Both the position numbers and the translations under genes were made by a program. From Balneolaceae bacterium (GTDB taxonomy: Bacteria > Bacteroidota > Rhodothermia > Balneolales > Balneolaceae), in NCBI GenBank assembly GCA_017640665.1, contig JAEPQE010000002.1, forward strand, positions 62,001-126,000: a DNA stretch of 64,000 nucleotides, in the 5' to 3' direction. Below the pieces are notes generated by a model. The model did no database searches, was not told the origin of the DNA, and saw only the letters and a list, made by a program, of their open reading frames with translations. This document shows, piece by piece, positions 1 to 8,158 of the stretch. The number at the start of each line of letters is the position of its first letter. Position 1 is the stretch's first letter.

Positions 1-3000
1 CTTTTCAATAACTCTACTGCTAGAGGCCTTTCAATAAATATGATAAACTATTCAAACGGGAGTTTGAGCTTAATAGATGCTTCTAATAATGCTGATGCAG
101 TTTATAATTCGATAAACACATCTATGATTAATGATACATATCCTTTGTTAAAATCAAATTTTTCTACGCTTAATTTAAAGATAGAAGGAGGCACCTACAC
201 AAAATGGAATACAAATGGAGATGGTTTTTTGAGACCCCGATCAGTTTGGAATTATGAATCTCCAAATTTGTCGAGAACTACATCAGGGAGCTTAACATTG
301 CCAACAACTAGTAATGCATTAGAAACTCTTACTTATGAACATTACGACGGTTTTGGGCATCCTCTTGAAGTAAAGAACGCCGCTGGAATTTATACAAGCT
401 ATGACTGGACCGAAGATGGGGTACAATCAACTGGTATTTTCCAAAATGCACAAAAGGAAAAAATCTATGCGCATAGCTTTGCTTATGATGGTTTAGGGGA
501 TTGGGTATTTAAAAATCGGTTAGATCCAGGTGGAACAATTATTGATGTTACGGATGGTAAATTACGCATTTCTGACGATGGTGCGGTAAATGGGGAAAGA
601 GACAGAGTAGTATATAAGCACCCATCTGAGATATCAGGAACGGTAGTCTGGGAATTTGATGTCCAGATTGCTAACTCAGATAACTGGGGATTACTTTTTG
701 GGAGCGGGGGGAGTAGTTGGAATGATTGGTCCGCCGGAGGTACTGAAGCTGCGGTTTGGGCAGCAATTAAGGATGAAGATTTTCTCTATTACGACCGAAA
801 CCTGAGCCAATATGTAGAGGCGAAAAGTAATCTGGAGATTGGAAAAACGTATAGCTTTAAAATAGTTATGAACTCTTCGACTGACAGAGTTGATTATTAT
901 ATTGATGGGGAGCTTGTAGGAGATGATATAATTTACGCCAAGTACTCTTCTTCAGGTATACAAGAATTAATGTTTGCTAATTTTGGTCATACTACATTAT
1001 CAGATTCATGGTATATAGATAATGTTCGGTTTTATCCTGAATACGCTCAGGCTCAAACTCAGGAAGTAGATAAATCAGCATTAAAAGCTGTAGCAATTAA
1101 AAATGTTGCTGGTATAACTACTAGATATGATTACGATGGTTTTAACAGACCCTCAGAAATACATAATGCGAACGATTATAAAACTAATTCTTTCGATTAT
1201 AACTATACAAAGTCCCAATCTGGGTTCTCTAGTTCAAATCCAAATAGCATTATAACTACATCTCATTATTCAGGTGGTGATTTAATTAACAAACTATTTT
1301 ATGATGGAGTAGGACGTGATATACAATCGCATGTAGTTGGTGGAAATAAAACCATAATAACCGAAAACCGATACAATGAAAAAGGCGAATTAGAGGTAAC
1401 CTCAAGACCAATTGAATTATCTAGTCAGAATACATATAAAACAAATCTTCTTGAAGGAACAGGTACTTTTTCAGCTCCTGGACAGTTGTACTCGAATTCA
1501 GCAGTCCAGGACTACTGGGACAGCCAAAGCGGCATAACGACAAATGACGCAAACTATGGATACTCTTTCTCTAGTTACGACAATTTGTCAAGGCCTATAA
1601 AAACAACACTACCTGGTTACAACTGGAGGCATGGTCAAGGAAATGAAATAGAGTATTTATATGATTTCAATTCTTCTTATGAAGGTATTGCAACTCAAAA
1701 TATGTCATGGTCTTCTGGAAAACTTACACGTAAGGTTACTACCGATCCAAGTGAGAAAAAGAAAGTAGAATATGTAGATTATTTAGGAAGAGTAATCGCA
1801 TCAGGAACAGATATCAATTCGGATGGCAGATTAAAACGATCTGATGATGATCTGGTTACTGAGTTTGAGTATGATCTTCGGGGGAACCTGATAAGAACAG
1901 AAGACCCAAGAGATCTTGCAACTACGTATACATATAACACTCTTGGCCAGTTAGTCGAAAAAAAGCTTCCGGATCAGGAGTACTCAAATAAATATTGCTA
2001 TGATGATATGGGAAGGTTAAGGTTTCATCTAGATCCAAATGATACGGCAGATCCATTCTTATACTACGAAAATCACTACGACTATATTTATTATAAATAT
2101 GATGATTTTGGAAGAGTAATAGAAGTTGGACAACAACAAGGTTTTAACACTTCTAATCCAACTGAAACCTCTTTTAATTGGGCATGCAATTCTTCAACTT
2201 TCTTAAATGATCAGAATGAACCAAACTCTTCAATAAAAGTTCGTGCAGAATACTTTTATGATGGAGATGGGGCGTATTCAGGAGCCAGAAACCTGACAGC
2301 AAAACTTACTAAGGTAAGGTATAATGAGTACGATGAGTATTACGTCTCAACAACATATGGATATACCTATTACTCGTACAATGAATTAGGATTAGTGGAA
2401 TGGGTAGTTCAGGATATTCCCGGGCTTTCTAATGATATAAAAATCACCTACACCTACGATGAACTAGGGAGACTCACCCAGATGGGATACAATGTGACCA
2501 ATTCAACAGATGATCATTATTATTGGTATGAGTATGATGGTTTCGGAAGATTAAGATACGTTTATTCAGATACGGACTCTAATCCTTCTGGTCGAATTAA
2601 AGAAGCAGAATACAGTAGTTATCTCGCTGATGGAAATGTTGTGCAGACCAAGCTAGGGAATTCAAATGTACAGACTATTGATAATACCTATACCATCCAA
2701 GGATGGATTAATACTATAAACTCAGAATACATTTTATATTCAACAGATAAGTTTGGACTCAACCTTGATTATGAGTTGAATGGTAATATCTCTCTTCAGA
2801 AATGGGCGCAAGCAGGTAAAGATGCTTCTAAGATAGTTCAATATGCGTATACCTACGATTCGGCAAACCGTCTTACAGCTGCAAATTATACCAATACCTA
2901 TGGAGCAGCAACAGATGATGATAATAACGGGTACGACGTAACTTATACTTATGATGACAATGGCAATATGTTAACCGCTGTTAGAAAAAGCGCGGGCTAT

Positions 3001-4380
3001 TATTCCTATCCGCAGCAAAGTTTGACTTCAAGTACCATAAGCGGGTCGAGTAACCGATTAAGTACATATAGCGTACAAAATGGACCTACTTCCCCGGTTA
3101 GCTATTCCGTAGTTTATGATGCCAATGGAAATATGAAAAATAACCGATACACCAATGCAGTATTCGATTGGCGTAACCTGATGACAAAAGTAACAAAAGG
3201 TGGAACTACGATTCGCTTTGGGTACGATATGGATGGGAACAGAACCATGAAAGAAGTGGTTGGAGGAGTTAAAACAAACTATATAAGAGGGGCAAACGGA
3301 GAAACTCTGGCTATTTACGAAAATGGTTCCAGAAAATTTGTAAACCTGATAAATCCGAGTGGCGAAATCCTTGGTACGTACGATGGAAGTGAGAGAAGAT
3401 ACTTCTTAAAAGATCACTTAGGTACGGTTCGGGCTACCGTAGACCAAAGCGGTAATATTGACGGCTATGATGACTACTACCCATTTGGGCAAGTAATGCC
3501 GGGCCGTTCTTCTAATTCTTCCAATCCTACCGATAATTATAAATATACCGGGCATGAAAGAGATGACGAGGGGAGTTTAGGTCTGGATTATGCTGGTGCA
3601 AGAAATTATGATTCAATTCTTGGGAAATGGACAGGAATAGATCCTTTAAATCATCAAGTAGACCCTAATGAATATCTTTATCATTCAGTTTCACCTTATA
3701 ATTATACATTAAATAACCCAATTTCGAACTTTGATCCAAATGGGCTTTGGGTTATTACAATACAGTATCAGGTGAGAGGTCAGTTTTTTGGGAGTTTATC
3801 AGGAACAATTGGTATAGCTCTAGATGATGATTATAACGTTGCACTTTTTTATACAGTAGGTGGAGGTGGAGGATTAGGAGCAGGAGTTTCCGCTGGAATT
3901 GAAGGTACCCTATTCCCTGGGATGGATACCATTGATGAACTGAAGGGTGGTGGAGTTTCCTTTGCTGCATATGCTGGAATTTATGGAGGTATTGGAATAG
4001 AGTTTAATACCACATTTGGCTGGTGGAATGGATCAGGAGGCTTTGGATCGCCAGATTGGGATCAAGCTGGAGGATCAATTAGTCTATATGGAATACCATC
4101 AACAGCAGCTTTGGGAGCTGGTTCTACAGTTGAAATATCATACACTGGTTTTCTTTTCGAAGGAAACGTAGCAAAGGGTTGGGATGAATTTATTAAAAGG
4201 TTGAAAGATATCTACGGGTTTGAAGAAGAAGAAGCAAATGCTTTTGTTGAACAATTAAAATTTATTCAAAATGAAGCAAATCGAGCTGAAAGGCGAAATA
4301 ATTGGTATCATAACCTTCAAAGAAATGTAAATAATGGATGTAAGGATAGTGATGGATTATACACTGCTAGTTGTAATTAA
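1..4380 (+). CDS. RHS/YD-repeat protein with variable C-terminal module (5' end outside window)
   Basis: The reading frame is open from base 1, so the true start lies upstream and the first visible ATG at 40 is probably internal. Numbering from that ATG, many YD repeats (such as YDGFGRL, YDDMGRLRF, YTYDELGRL) fill most of the 1446 residues. A region at about 155-337 (GDWVFKNRL to WYIDNVRFYP) looks like a concanavalin/LamG-type insertion. The RHS core is at about 1124-1237 (DHLGTVRATVD, YYPFGQ, YKYTGHERD, LDYAGARNYD, then DPNGLW). Residues after 1237 form a 209-residue non-repeat module: a glycine-rich beta-like stretch, a charged helix, and a tip with two cysteines (CKDSDGLYTASC). RHS proteins usually encase a C-terminal toxin released at the core, so a contact-dependent or secreted effector is inferred. 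I do not recognise the toxin family. The small membrane protein overlapping the 3' end is the likely immunity gene. Confidence 0.9.
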   Translation, partial: LFNNSTARGLSINMINYSNGSLSLIDASNNADAVYNSINTSMINDTYPLLKSNFSTLNLKIEGGTYTKWNTNGDGFLRPRSVWNYESPNLSRTTSGSLTLPTTSNALETLTYEHYDGFGHPLEVKNAAGIYTSYDWTEDGVQSTGIFQNAQKEKIYAHSFAYDGLGDWVFKNRLDPGGTIIDVTDGKLRISDDGAVNGERDRVVYKHPSEISGTVVWEFDVQIANSDNWGLLFGSGGSSWNDWSAGGTEAAVWAAIKDEDFLYYDRNLSQYVEAKSNLEIGKTYSFKIVMNSSTDRVDYYIDGELVGDDIIYAKYSSSGIQELMFANFGHTTLSDSWYIDNVRFYPEYAQAQTQEVDKSALKAVAIKNVAGITTRYDYDGFNRPSEIHNANDYKTNSFDYNYTKSQSGFSSSNPNSIITTSHYSGGDLINKLFYDGVGRDIQSHVVGGNKTIITENRYNEKGELEVTSRPIELSSQNTYKTNLLEGTGTFSAPGQLYSNSAVQDYWDSQSGITTNDANYGYSFSSYDNLSRPIKTTLPGYNWRHGQGNEIEYLYDFNSSYEGIATQNMSWSSGKLTRKVTTDPSEKKKVEYVDYLGRVIASGTDINSDGRLKRSDDDLVTEFEYDLRGNLIRTEDPRDLATTYTYNTLGQLVEKKLPDQEYSNKYCYDDMGRLRFHLDPNDTADPFLYYENHYDYIYYKYDDFGRVIEVGQQQGFNTSNPTETSFNWACNSSTFLNDQNEPNSSIKVRAEYFYDGDGAYSGARNLTAKLTKVRYNEYDEYYVSTTYGYTYYSYNELGLVEWVVQDIPGLSNDIKITYTYDELGRLTQMGYNVTNSTDDHYYWYEYDGFGRLRYVYSDTDSNPSGRIKEAEYSSYLADGNVVQTKLGNSNVQTIDNTYTIQGWINTINSEYILYSTDKFGLNLDYELNGNISLQKWAQAGKDASKIVQYAYTYDSANRLTAANYTNTYGAATDDDNNGYDVTYTYDDNGNMLTAVRKSAGYYSYPQQSLTSSTISGSSNRLSTYSVQNGPTSPVSYSVVYDANGNMKNNRYTNAVFDWRNLMTKVTKGGTTIRFGYDMDGNRTMKEVVGGVKTNYIRGANGETLAIYENGSRKFVNLINPSGEILGTYDGSERRYFLKDHLGTVRATVDQSGNIDGYDDYYPFGQVMPGRSSNSSNPTDNYKYTGHERDDEGSLGLDYAGARNYDSILGKWTGIDPLNHQVDPNEYLYHSVSPYNYTLNNPISNFDPNGLWVITIQYQVRGQFFGSLSGTIGIALDDDYNVALFYTVGGGGGLGAGVSAGIEGTLFPGMDTIDELKGGGVSFAAYAGIYGGIGIEFNTTFGWWNGSGGFGSPDWDQAGGSISLYGIPSTAALGAGSTVEISYTGFLFEGNVAKGWDEFIKRLKDIYGFEEEEANAFVEQLKFIQNEANRAERRNNWYHNLQRNVNNGCKDSDGLYTASCN

Positions 4381-4612
4381 GTTAATAGATTTAACGCCTG
4401 TACTATTCGTAATAGGAATGGTATTACTCGGTATTTGGTCATTTAATCTTATGTATAATTTGGTCGGTCTTGAAAAAAAAGAAGCACTAGAACTTAAGAA
4501 TAAGATCAATGATGGGAGTTATAAACCATATTTAAAAAAGATAAAAATTTTAGGTTATACAGCTCTATTACTAGCAGTATTTTTTTATTTATTTTCAGCG
4601 ATTTTGGAATAA
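4352..4612 (+). CDS. Small two-helix membrane protein, probable immunity protein of the RHS module
   Basis: This 86-residue protein has a hydrophobic segment near the N-terminus, a Lys/Glu-rich loop (KKEALELKNKI) and a second hydrophobic segment at the C-terminus. It overlaps the RHS 3' end in another frame. An earlier ATG at 4334 exists, but 4352 is preferred. It has an AAGGA six bases upstream and gives MDY at the N-terminus. It also gives exactly the length of the paralogue at 5155-5415, whose start sits at the same relative place in a homologous toxin tip. Overlap with an RHS C-terminus, small size and membrane location suggest immunity against a membrane-acting toxin; that role is inference. 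Confidence 0.8.
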   Translation: MDYTLLVVIKLIDLTPVLFVIGMVLLGIWSFNLMYNLVGLEKKEALELKNKINDGSYKPYLKKIKILGYTALLLAVFFYLFSAILE

Positions 4613-4697
4613 TTTCTATTATAATAGATCTACTTTATAAAAAGATTCAGTAGAATATAGACTAAAATTAAAGTATGGAGAGTAGTAACAATGGTAA

Positions 4698-4775
4698 GAA
4701 GTTTTAATAATAGGTGGAAGGAATAGCTACTCATCGAATACTTGGTGGGGTGAATATGACGGGAGTAGGCAATGA
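4698..4775 (+). pseudogene. Possible remnant of a second toxin tip (orphan C-terminus)
   Basis: A 25-codon open stretch follows a TAA. It encodes GGRNSYSSNTWWGEYDGSRQ-like sequence and ends in a TGA that overlaps the next ATG as ATGA. The preceding bases in neighbouring frames encode fragments such as SSNNGKKF and NNRWKE, as expected of a frameshifted ancestor. It does not resemble the tip of the present RHS protein. The ATGA coupling to a small membrane gene suggests a displaced toxin-immunity junction. The stretch is very short and the call rests on context. Confidence 0.4.
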
Positions 4776-4984
4776 GAATAATTTTTAGTCTAATTTTAAT
4801 TTTGATAATTATAAATCTTTATAGTGCATATAGGGATGGGAAAATATTTGCAATATATGGAATGGAGGTTGTCAATAAGGAGGAAGATATTAATTCTTTT
4901 AGAGCAGTAGTTGTTGGATATATCTTTGCTCTTATTATGGGTGTTTTTGCACTTATTTATAATCTATTAGGGTTAAACCAATAG
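4772..4984 (+). CDS. Small membrane protein, putative orphan immunity protein (different type)
   Basis: A 70-residue protein with an N-terminal hydrophobic helix (about residues 1-18), a short polar loop (KEEDINSFRA) and a second helix (about 47-66). Its order and loop differ from the two 86-residue neighbours, so it is not an obvious paralogue. The start codon overlaps the TGA of the upstream remnant (ATGA), which suggests former translational coupling to a toxin end. Small Imm-type membrane proteins are common next to RHS genes, but no family can be named from sequence alone. Confidence 0.6.
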   Translation: MRIIFSLILILIIINLYSAYRDGKIFAIYGMEVVNKEEDINSFRAVVVGYIFALIMGVFALIYNLLGLNQ

Positions 4985-5045
4985 TATTTGTTAGCCCTTA
5001 GATTTTTTGGATCTTAACTAGTACTTGCAGTTATTCTTTAAGTAA

Positions 5046-5183
5046 GCTGACGAAATAATTGGTTTGTTGCAAAAGGGTCAAACTAAAGCCGATAAAGATC
5101 TGAATCATGGCCCGCTTCTTCGTCGAAATTTAAACACATCCTGCAAGGACTCATATGGACTATATACAGCAGAATGCAGATAA
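5046..5183 (+). pseudogene. Orphan RHS toxin-tip remnant homologous to the active tip
   Basis: A 45-codon stretch after a TAA, with no plausible start or RHS core upstream. Its end, CKDSYGLYTAEC plus one residue, matches the end of the RHS protein (CKDSDGLYTASC plus one residue). Upstream residues align more loosely (RRNLNTSC against QRNVNNGC). The stop lies inside the downstream small membrane gene, as in the RHS/4352 pair. It is best read as the residue of a displaced RHS C-terminal module kept with its immunity gene. Confidence 0.75.
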
Positions 5184-5415
5184 AATAATTTATTATACAG
5201 GGTATTTATTTGGACTAGGTGTAATAAATTTAATCCTTTGGAATATAATTACTATTACAAGAGGTCTAGGTCTTACTAAAGAAGAACTGGAAGAATATAA
5301 GCTGAAATTAAAGCAAGGAAAGCAGGAGCGATGGCTAAGAAACTTGAAAAAAAGTGTATTTCTTTTAATTGGAAGTGGTTTGATAATATACTTTTTTGGG
5401 CTAATAATTAGATAA
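5155..5415 (+). CDS. Small two-helix membrane protein, paralogue of the probable RHS immunity protein
   Basis: This 86-residue protein has the same length and layout as the product of 4352-4612: an MDY start, a first hydrophobic helix, a GL-x-KEELEEYKLKLKQGK loop and a second hydrophobic helix near the end. The shared positions include the GL before the charged loop and the closing hydrophobic run. AAGGA lies six bases before the ATG, supplied by the CKD codons of the orphan tip. It is probably an orphan immunity gene retained after its toxin was lost, or one protecting against siblings that carry that toxin. Confidence 0.75.
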   Translation: MDYIQQNADKIIYYTGYLFGLGVINLILWNIITITRGLGLTKEELEEYKLKLKQGKQERWLRNLKKSVFLLIGSGLIIYFFGLIIR

Positions 5416-5531
5416 TGTCCTGTGGTTAAATTTGGGTTTAATCAGTAGTGTATGAATTAATTGTGTTAAAGAATCTAAAATATATAAATATTAATTTACA
5501 CCTAAGTATAAATTATCTAATACTTTTTCTT

Positions 5532-6073
5532 ATGAAAAAACATAAAAGATATGCTACACTATTTATTATTATAGCATCCTTTTTTTGATGGGGTGTGATT
5601 TGTTGAGTAGTAAAAATGGAAGAGATAAATGTACTCCGAATTCGAATAGTAATGGTCTTATCAGAGCGAGTTTGGCCCTCATCGAGGTCTTTTCAAGACC
5701 ATCAGTTCAACTTTATACTATTGATTTTCGTGGTGCCAACAGAACGGTTACTCATAAAGATTCAATCTTTTTTTCTCTTCCTCAATTAAGCCCCGATTCA
5801 AGCAAAGTATTAGTGTTGGTCGATCCTGGGTTTACAGATGTAGGATTTGAATTGTATTTAATGAATTCAAATGGGGCAGATTTTGAACTGGCGGATGATG
5901 TTTCCGATGCTTCTACGATCATTGCAGCAGGCGGTATTGTGACCGCCCCATTTACGGGTGGTAGTTCCCTTACCGTTACTGGGTATGCGTTGGCTGTGGG
6001 CACGGCTGCAGATGCAACATCTACCGTTGTAAAAGGAGTTGATGCGATGGCCTTGATGGTTCTTCTGAAGTAG
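5532..6073 (+). pseudogene. Lipoprotein gene interrupted by a one-base frameshift in a poly-T tract
   Basis: An ATG at 5532 opens a typical signal peptide (MKKHKRYATLFIIIASFF) that stops at TGA 5586-5588, directly after seven T at 5580-5586. Adding one T would continue in frame as FFLMGC followed by DLLSSKNG, a clean lipobox with Cys as +1. The downstream frame runs to 6073 with about 160 residues, Thr/Ser/Ala-rich at the C-terminal end. No family is recognised. The break could be a sequencing error, a real null mutation or slipped-strand phase variation. A TTG or ATG start at 5585/5588 would give a version without the signal peptide, which seems unlikely to be useful. Confidence 0.7.
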
Positions 6074-6084
6074 CTCTTAATCAA

Positions 6085-6385
6085 CTTAACCTCGTTCCAT
6101 AGCTTGGCTATGGAATGCCAACCTGAGGCTCTGCCACAACTAAGAAAGAGAGGATAAAATACAGGACGAGCCTTTGCACTAGGTTCCACTGCAAAGCTAC
6201 GGAACTAGAAGGAAAGCGGACGCAGTAAAACTTTTTACAAGATAAAGTATGAACTAACTTTAATTGGTTGAGGCAGAGCCTCAACGTCGGATTCCGCAGC
6301 AGAGCTACGGAACCAGATTAAAATTTAACCTCGTTCCGAAGGTCCACCTTCGGAATGAAGTACTTGAAGCTCCAGCTTCTAATTA
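6085..6385. repeat. Hairpin-rich intergenic spacer (palindromic-unit cluster)
   Basis: This roughly 370-base gap has no convincing gene but at least five short inverted repeats. They are TTCCATAGC/GCTATGGAA (6095-6115), GTTCC/GGAAC (6183-6205), GTTGAGGC/GCCTCAAC (6267-6285), TTCCG-AGC/GCT-CGGAA (6292-6312) and TTCCGAAGGT/ACCTTCGGAA (6334-6355). GAAGCT/AGCTTC at 6366-6379 adds a sixth. TGAGGCTCTGCC (6124-6135) is perfectly complementary to 6272-6283, giving a long-range stem. The phrase TTAACCTCGTTCC precedes two of the hairpins. This looks like degenerate REP-like units rather than a single terminator. Confidence 0.6.
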
Positions 6386-6441
6386 CAAAATAAACAGTCA
6401 TCATCCCTTCAATAACTCTATGAATTGTAGTATCATAGAGT

Positions 6442-7806
6442 GTGAAATGGTTCAAAGATATACTCCAGAAAGAAGAAGGTTCGGCATTGGCAACAGTGTT
6501 AATAATTTCTGTGATTATTTCATTATTTATTAGTTCAATTTTATCAGGGATACTTCTTCAGTCCCGGTTTATTCAGAGAGAAGTGAATAGCTTTAATGCC
6601 TTATATGCTGCCGAGGAAGGAGTGTATCGATTTCTTAATAAATATTCTTTCACAGAGAACTTTCAAAATAACCAGAAAGTCATTGTATCAAATGGAACAG
6701 AAGTCGATATAGCAGCCTCTCCATTTGGCGGTTTTATAGATATTCAGTCTAAAGCCACGGTGTCAGGTCAATCCAGAACGATTCGTGTATTGGCAGGAAG
6801 CCAAAATCTAAGTCTATCGGAACAAGCCATTGCATTGGGAGATAGTACTTCTGCATTAAAAGTTACGGGCACTACTACCATTGAAGGTTCCATTATAACG
6901 TATGGTCGAGGAATCCAAACAGAGAGTTTCAGAGGGATTCTTTTCAGTGGTAATCTAACTGGAGACCGGCATTATTTTAATAAAGAAATAGCTTTTCCTG
7001 CTTTTGATCTATCTCTATTCGAACTTCAGCAAGATCACTTTAGGTTGTTAGTTGAAGACCAACGCTTAAGAAAGTTCTCGAGTGAGTATAACGGTAGGAA
7101 TAATGATCAGGCTATGCAAGGAGATACCTTATACTTTGATGGAAATACCGAGTGGGTTACCAATCAAAGGGTTCAATTTCCTACAGACTTATACATAATT
7201 GTAAACGGTAATTTCACGATAAACGGTGATTATCAATTTAGTCCGTTTTCAAAGCTTATCGTACGTGATACATTGCTAGTAGGGGGAACAGTCTCTGGAA
7301 AGAATATACTAATGTATGCAGGGAAATCTCTTCAGATCGGAGGTGGGGCTTCTTTAAGTGCTCAGCTAATGTCTGAAGGAAATATCATTATTCGGGATGA
7401 AGCCTATCTTCAATATCCTAGCCTTGTTTATTCTTCCAAAGAGTTTTATGAAGGAGGCACGGAACAGGTCATCAATATCAAAGACCAATCGGTAGTAGAC
7501 GGTACAGTAATTTATCCTATTCAAACGAATAGCTTTACCCGGGATTTATTTCGGGTTAAAATTGATACCAATGCTACGGTGAGAGGTAGTATTTATACTC
7601 AGGGCCAAACAGAATTGTTAGGAACCGTTTTAGGAAGTGTGAATACTCATCAGTTTTATTTTTATTATGATGGAACCAGCTATATTAACTGGTTGAAGGA
7701 TATAACTGTTGATGTTAAGCAACGACCGGAAAACTTTGTGCTTCCGATAGGTTTTTCAGATTCAACCAGATATGAGCTATTGGATTGGTATGAAATGGAT
7801 AAGTGA
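6442..7806 (+). CDS. PilX/GspK-like minor pilin with beta-solenoid-like body
   Basis: A GTG start gives a short positive leader ending EEG, then a hydrophobic helix (SALATVLIISVI...) and the AAEEG segment typical of PilX N-termini. The residue five after the Gly is Thr, not Glu, as in GspK/PilX-type tip pilins. From about residue 125 on, the 454-residue chain is rich in short beta repeats (VTGTTTIEGSI, VGGTVSGKNI, VDGTVIY, VRGSIYTQG, LLGTVLGSV), resembling a bactofilin-like or beta-helical fold. It heads a set with two prepilins and PilC, overlapping the next gene. The role as initiating or tip subunit of a type IV pilus or type II-like pseudopilus is inferred. Confidence 0.7.
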   Translation: MKWFKDILQKEEGSALATVLIISVIISLFISSILSGILLQSRFIQREVNSFNALYAAEEGVYRFLNKYSFTENFQNNQKVIVSNGTEVDIAASPFGGFIDIQSKATVSGQSRTIRVLAGSQNLSLSEQAIALGDSTSALKVTGTTTIEGSIITYGRGIQTESFRGILFSGNLTGDRHYFNKEIAFPAFDLSLFELQQDHFRLLVEDQRLRKFSSEYNGRNNDQAMQGDTLYFDGNTEWVTNQRVQFPTDLYIIVNGNFTINGDYQFSPFSKLIVRDTLLVGGTVSGKNILMYAGKSLQIGGGASLSAQLMSEGNIIIRDEAYLQYPSLVYSSKEFYEGGTEQVINIKDQSVVDGTVIYPIQTNSFTRDLFRVKIDTNATVRGSIYTQGQTELLGTVLGSVNTHQFYFYYDGTSYINWLKDITVDVKQRPENFVLPIGFSDSTRYELLDWYEMDK

Positions 7807-8158
7807 CATCGTTAGAAACGAAGAAGGTTATAGCTTGGTAGAGTCATTAGTAGCAATGGCTATTTTGCTTACTGTTCTGGTGCCATCAACCATGTTTCTC
7901 ACCTACATTGGTAATAATGTGCTGGCAAAAGATAAGATTACCAGTTTTAATCATGCCCGAAATCAGATGGAATATATACTTGCAACCCAAAATGACTCAA
8001 CATTAACAAAACAGATAGATTCAAATTGGTGGGTGAAGCAAAGCGTAGTAAAAGAAAGGAACTTGCGAGAAATTAAAGTCGAAGTTTTTAAAAATGATAC
8101 CCTTTCAGACCCGATGATTACCCTACAAACTGCACGGTTATGGTACTCAGAGAATTAA
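7790..8158 (+). CDS. Type IV prepilin / PilV-GspI-like minor pilin
   Basis: The start at 7790 gives MKWISDIVRNEEG, then YSLVESLVAMAILL. This is a class III signal with peptidase cleavage after Gly, Glu at +5 and a long hydrophobic helix. A start at 7772 would add only six residues; the shorter form parallels the MKW start of the preceding protein. The mature protein is about 110 residues, with one helix and a small soluble domain. It overlaps the preceding gene by 17 bases and the following one by 19, indicating translational coupling within the pilin operon. Confidence 0.75.
   Translation: MKWISDIVRNEEGYSLVESLVAMAILLTVLVPSTMFLTYIGNNVLAKDKITSFNHARNQMEYILATQNDSTLTKQIDSNWWVKQSVVKERNLREIKVEVFKNDTLSDPMITLQTARLWYSEN

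Noticed and set aside
4334-4351. ATG at 4334 as start of the first small membrane gene
   Set aside because: The start at 4352 matches the paralogue in position, length and ribosome-binding site; the extra six residues derive from toxin-tip codons.
6264-6533. 89-codon open frame
   Set aside because: It runs through the hairpin spacer and over the start of the PilX-like gene; its composition reflects palindromes, and no start signal is present.
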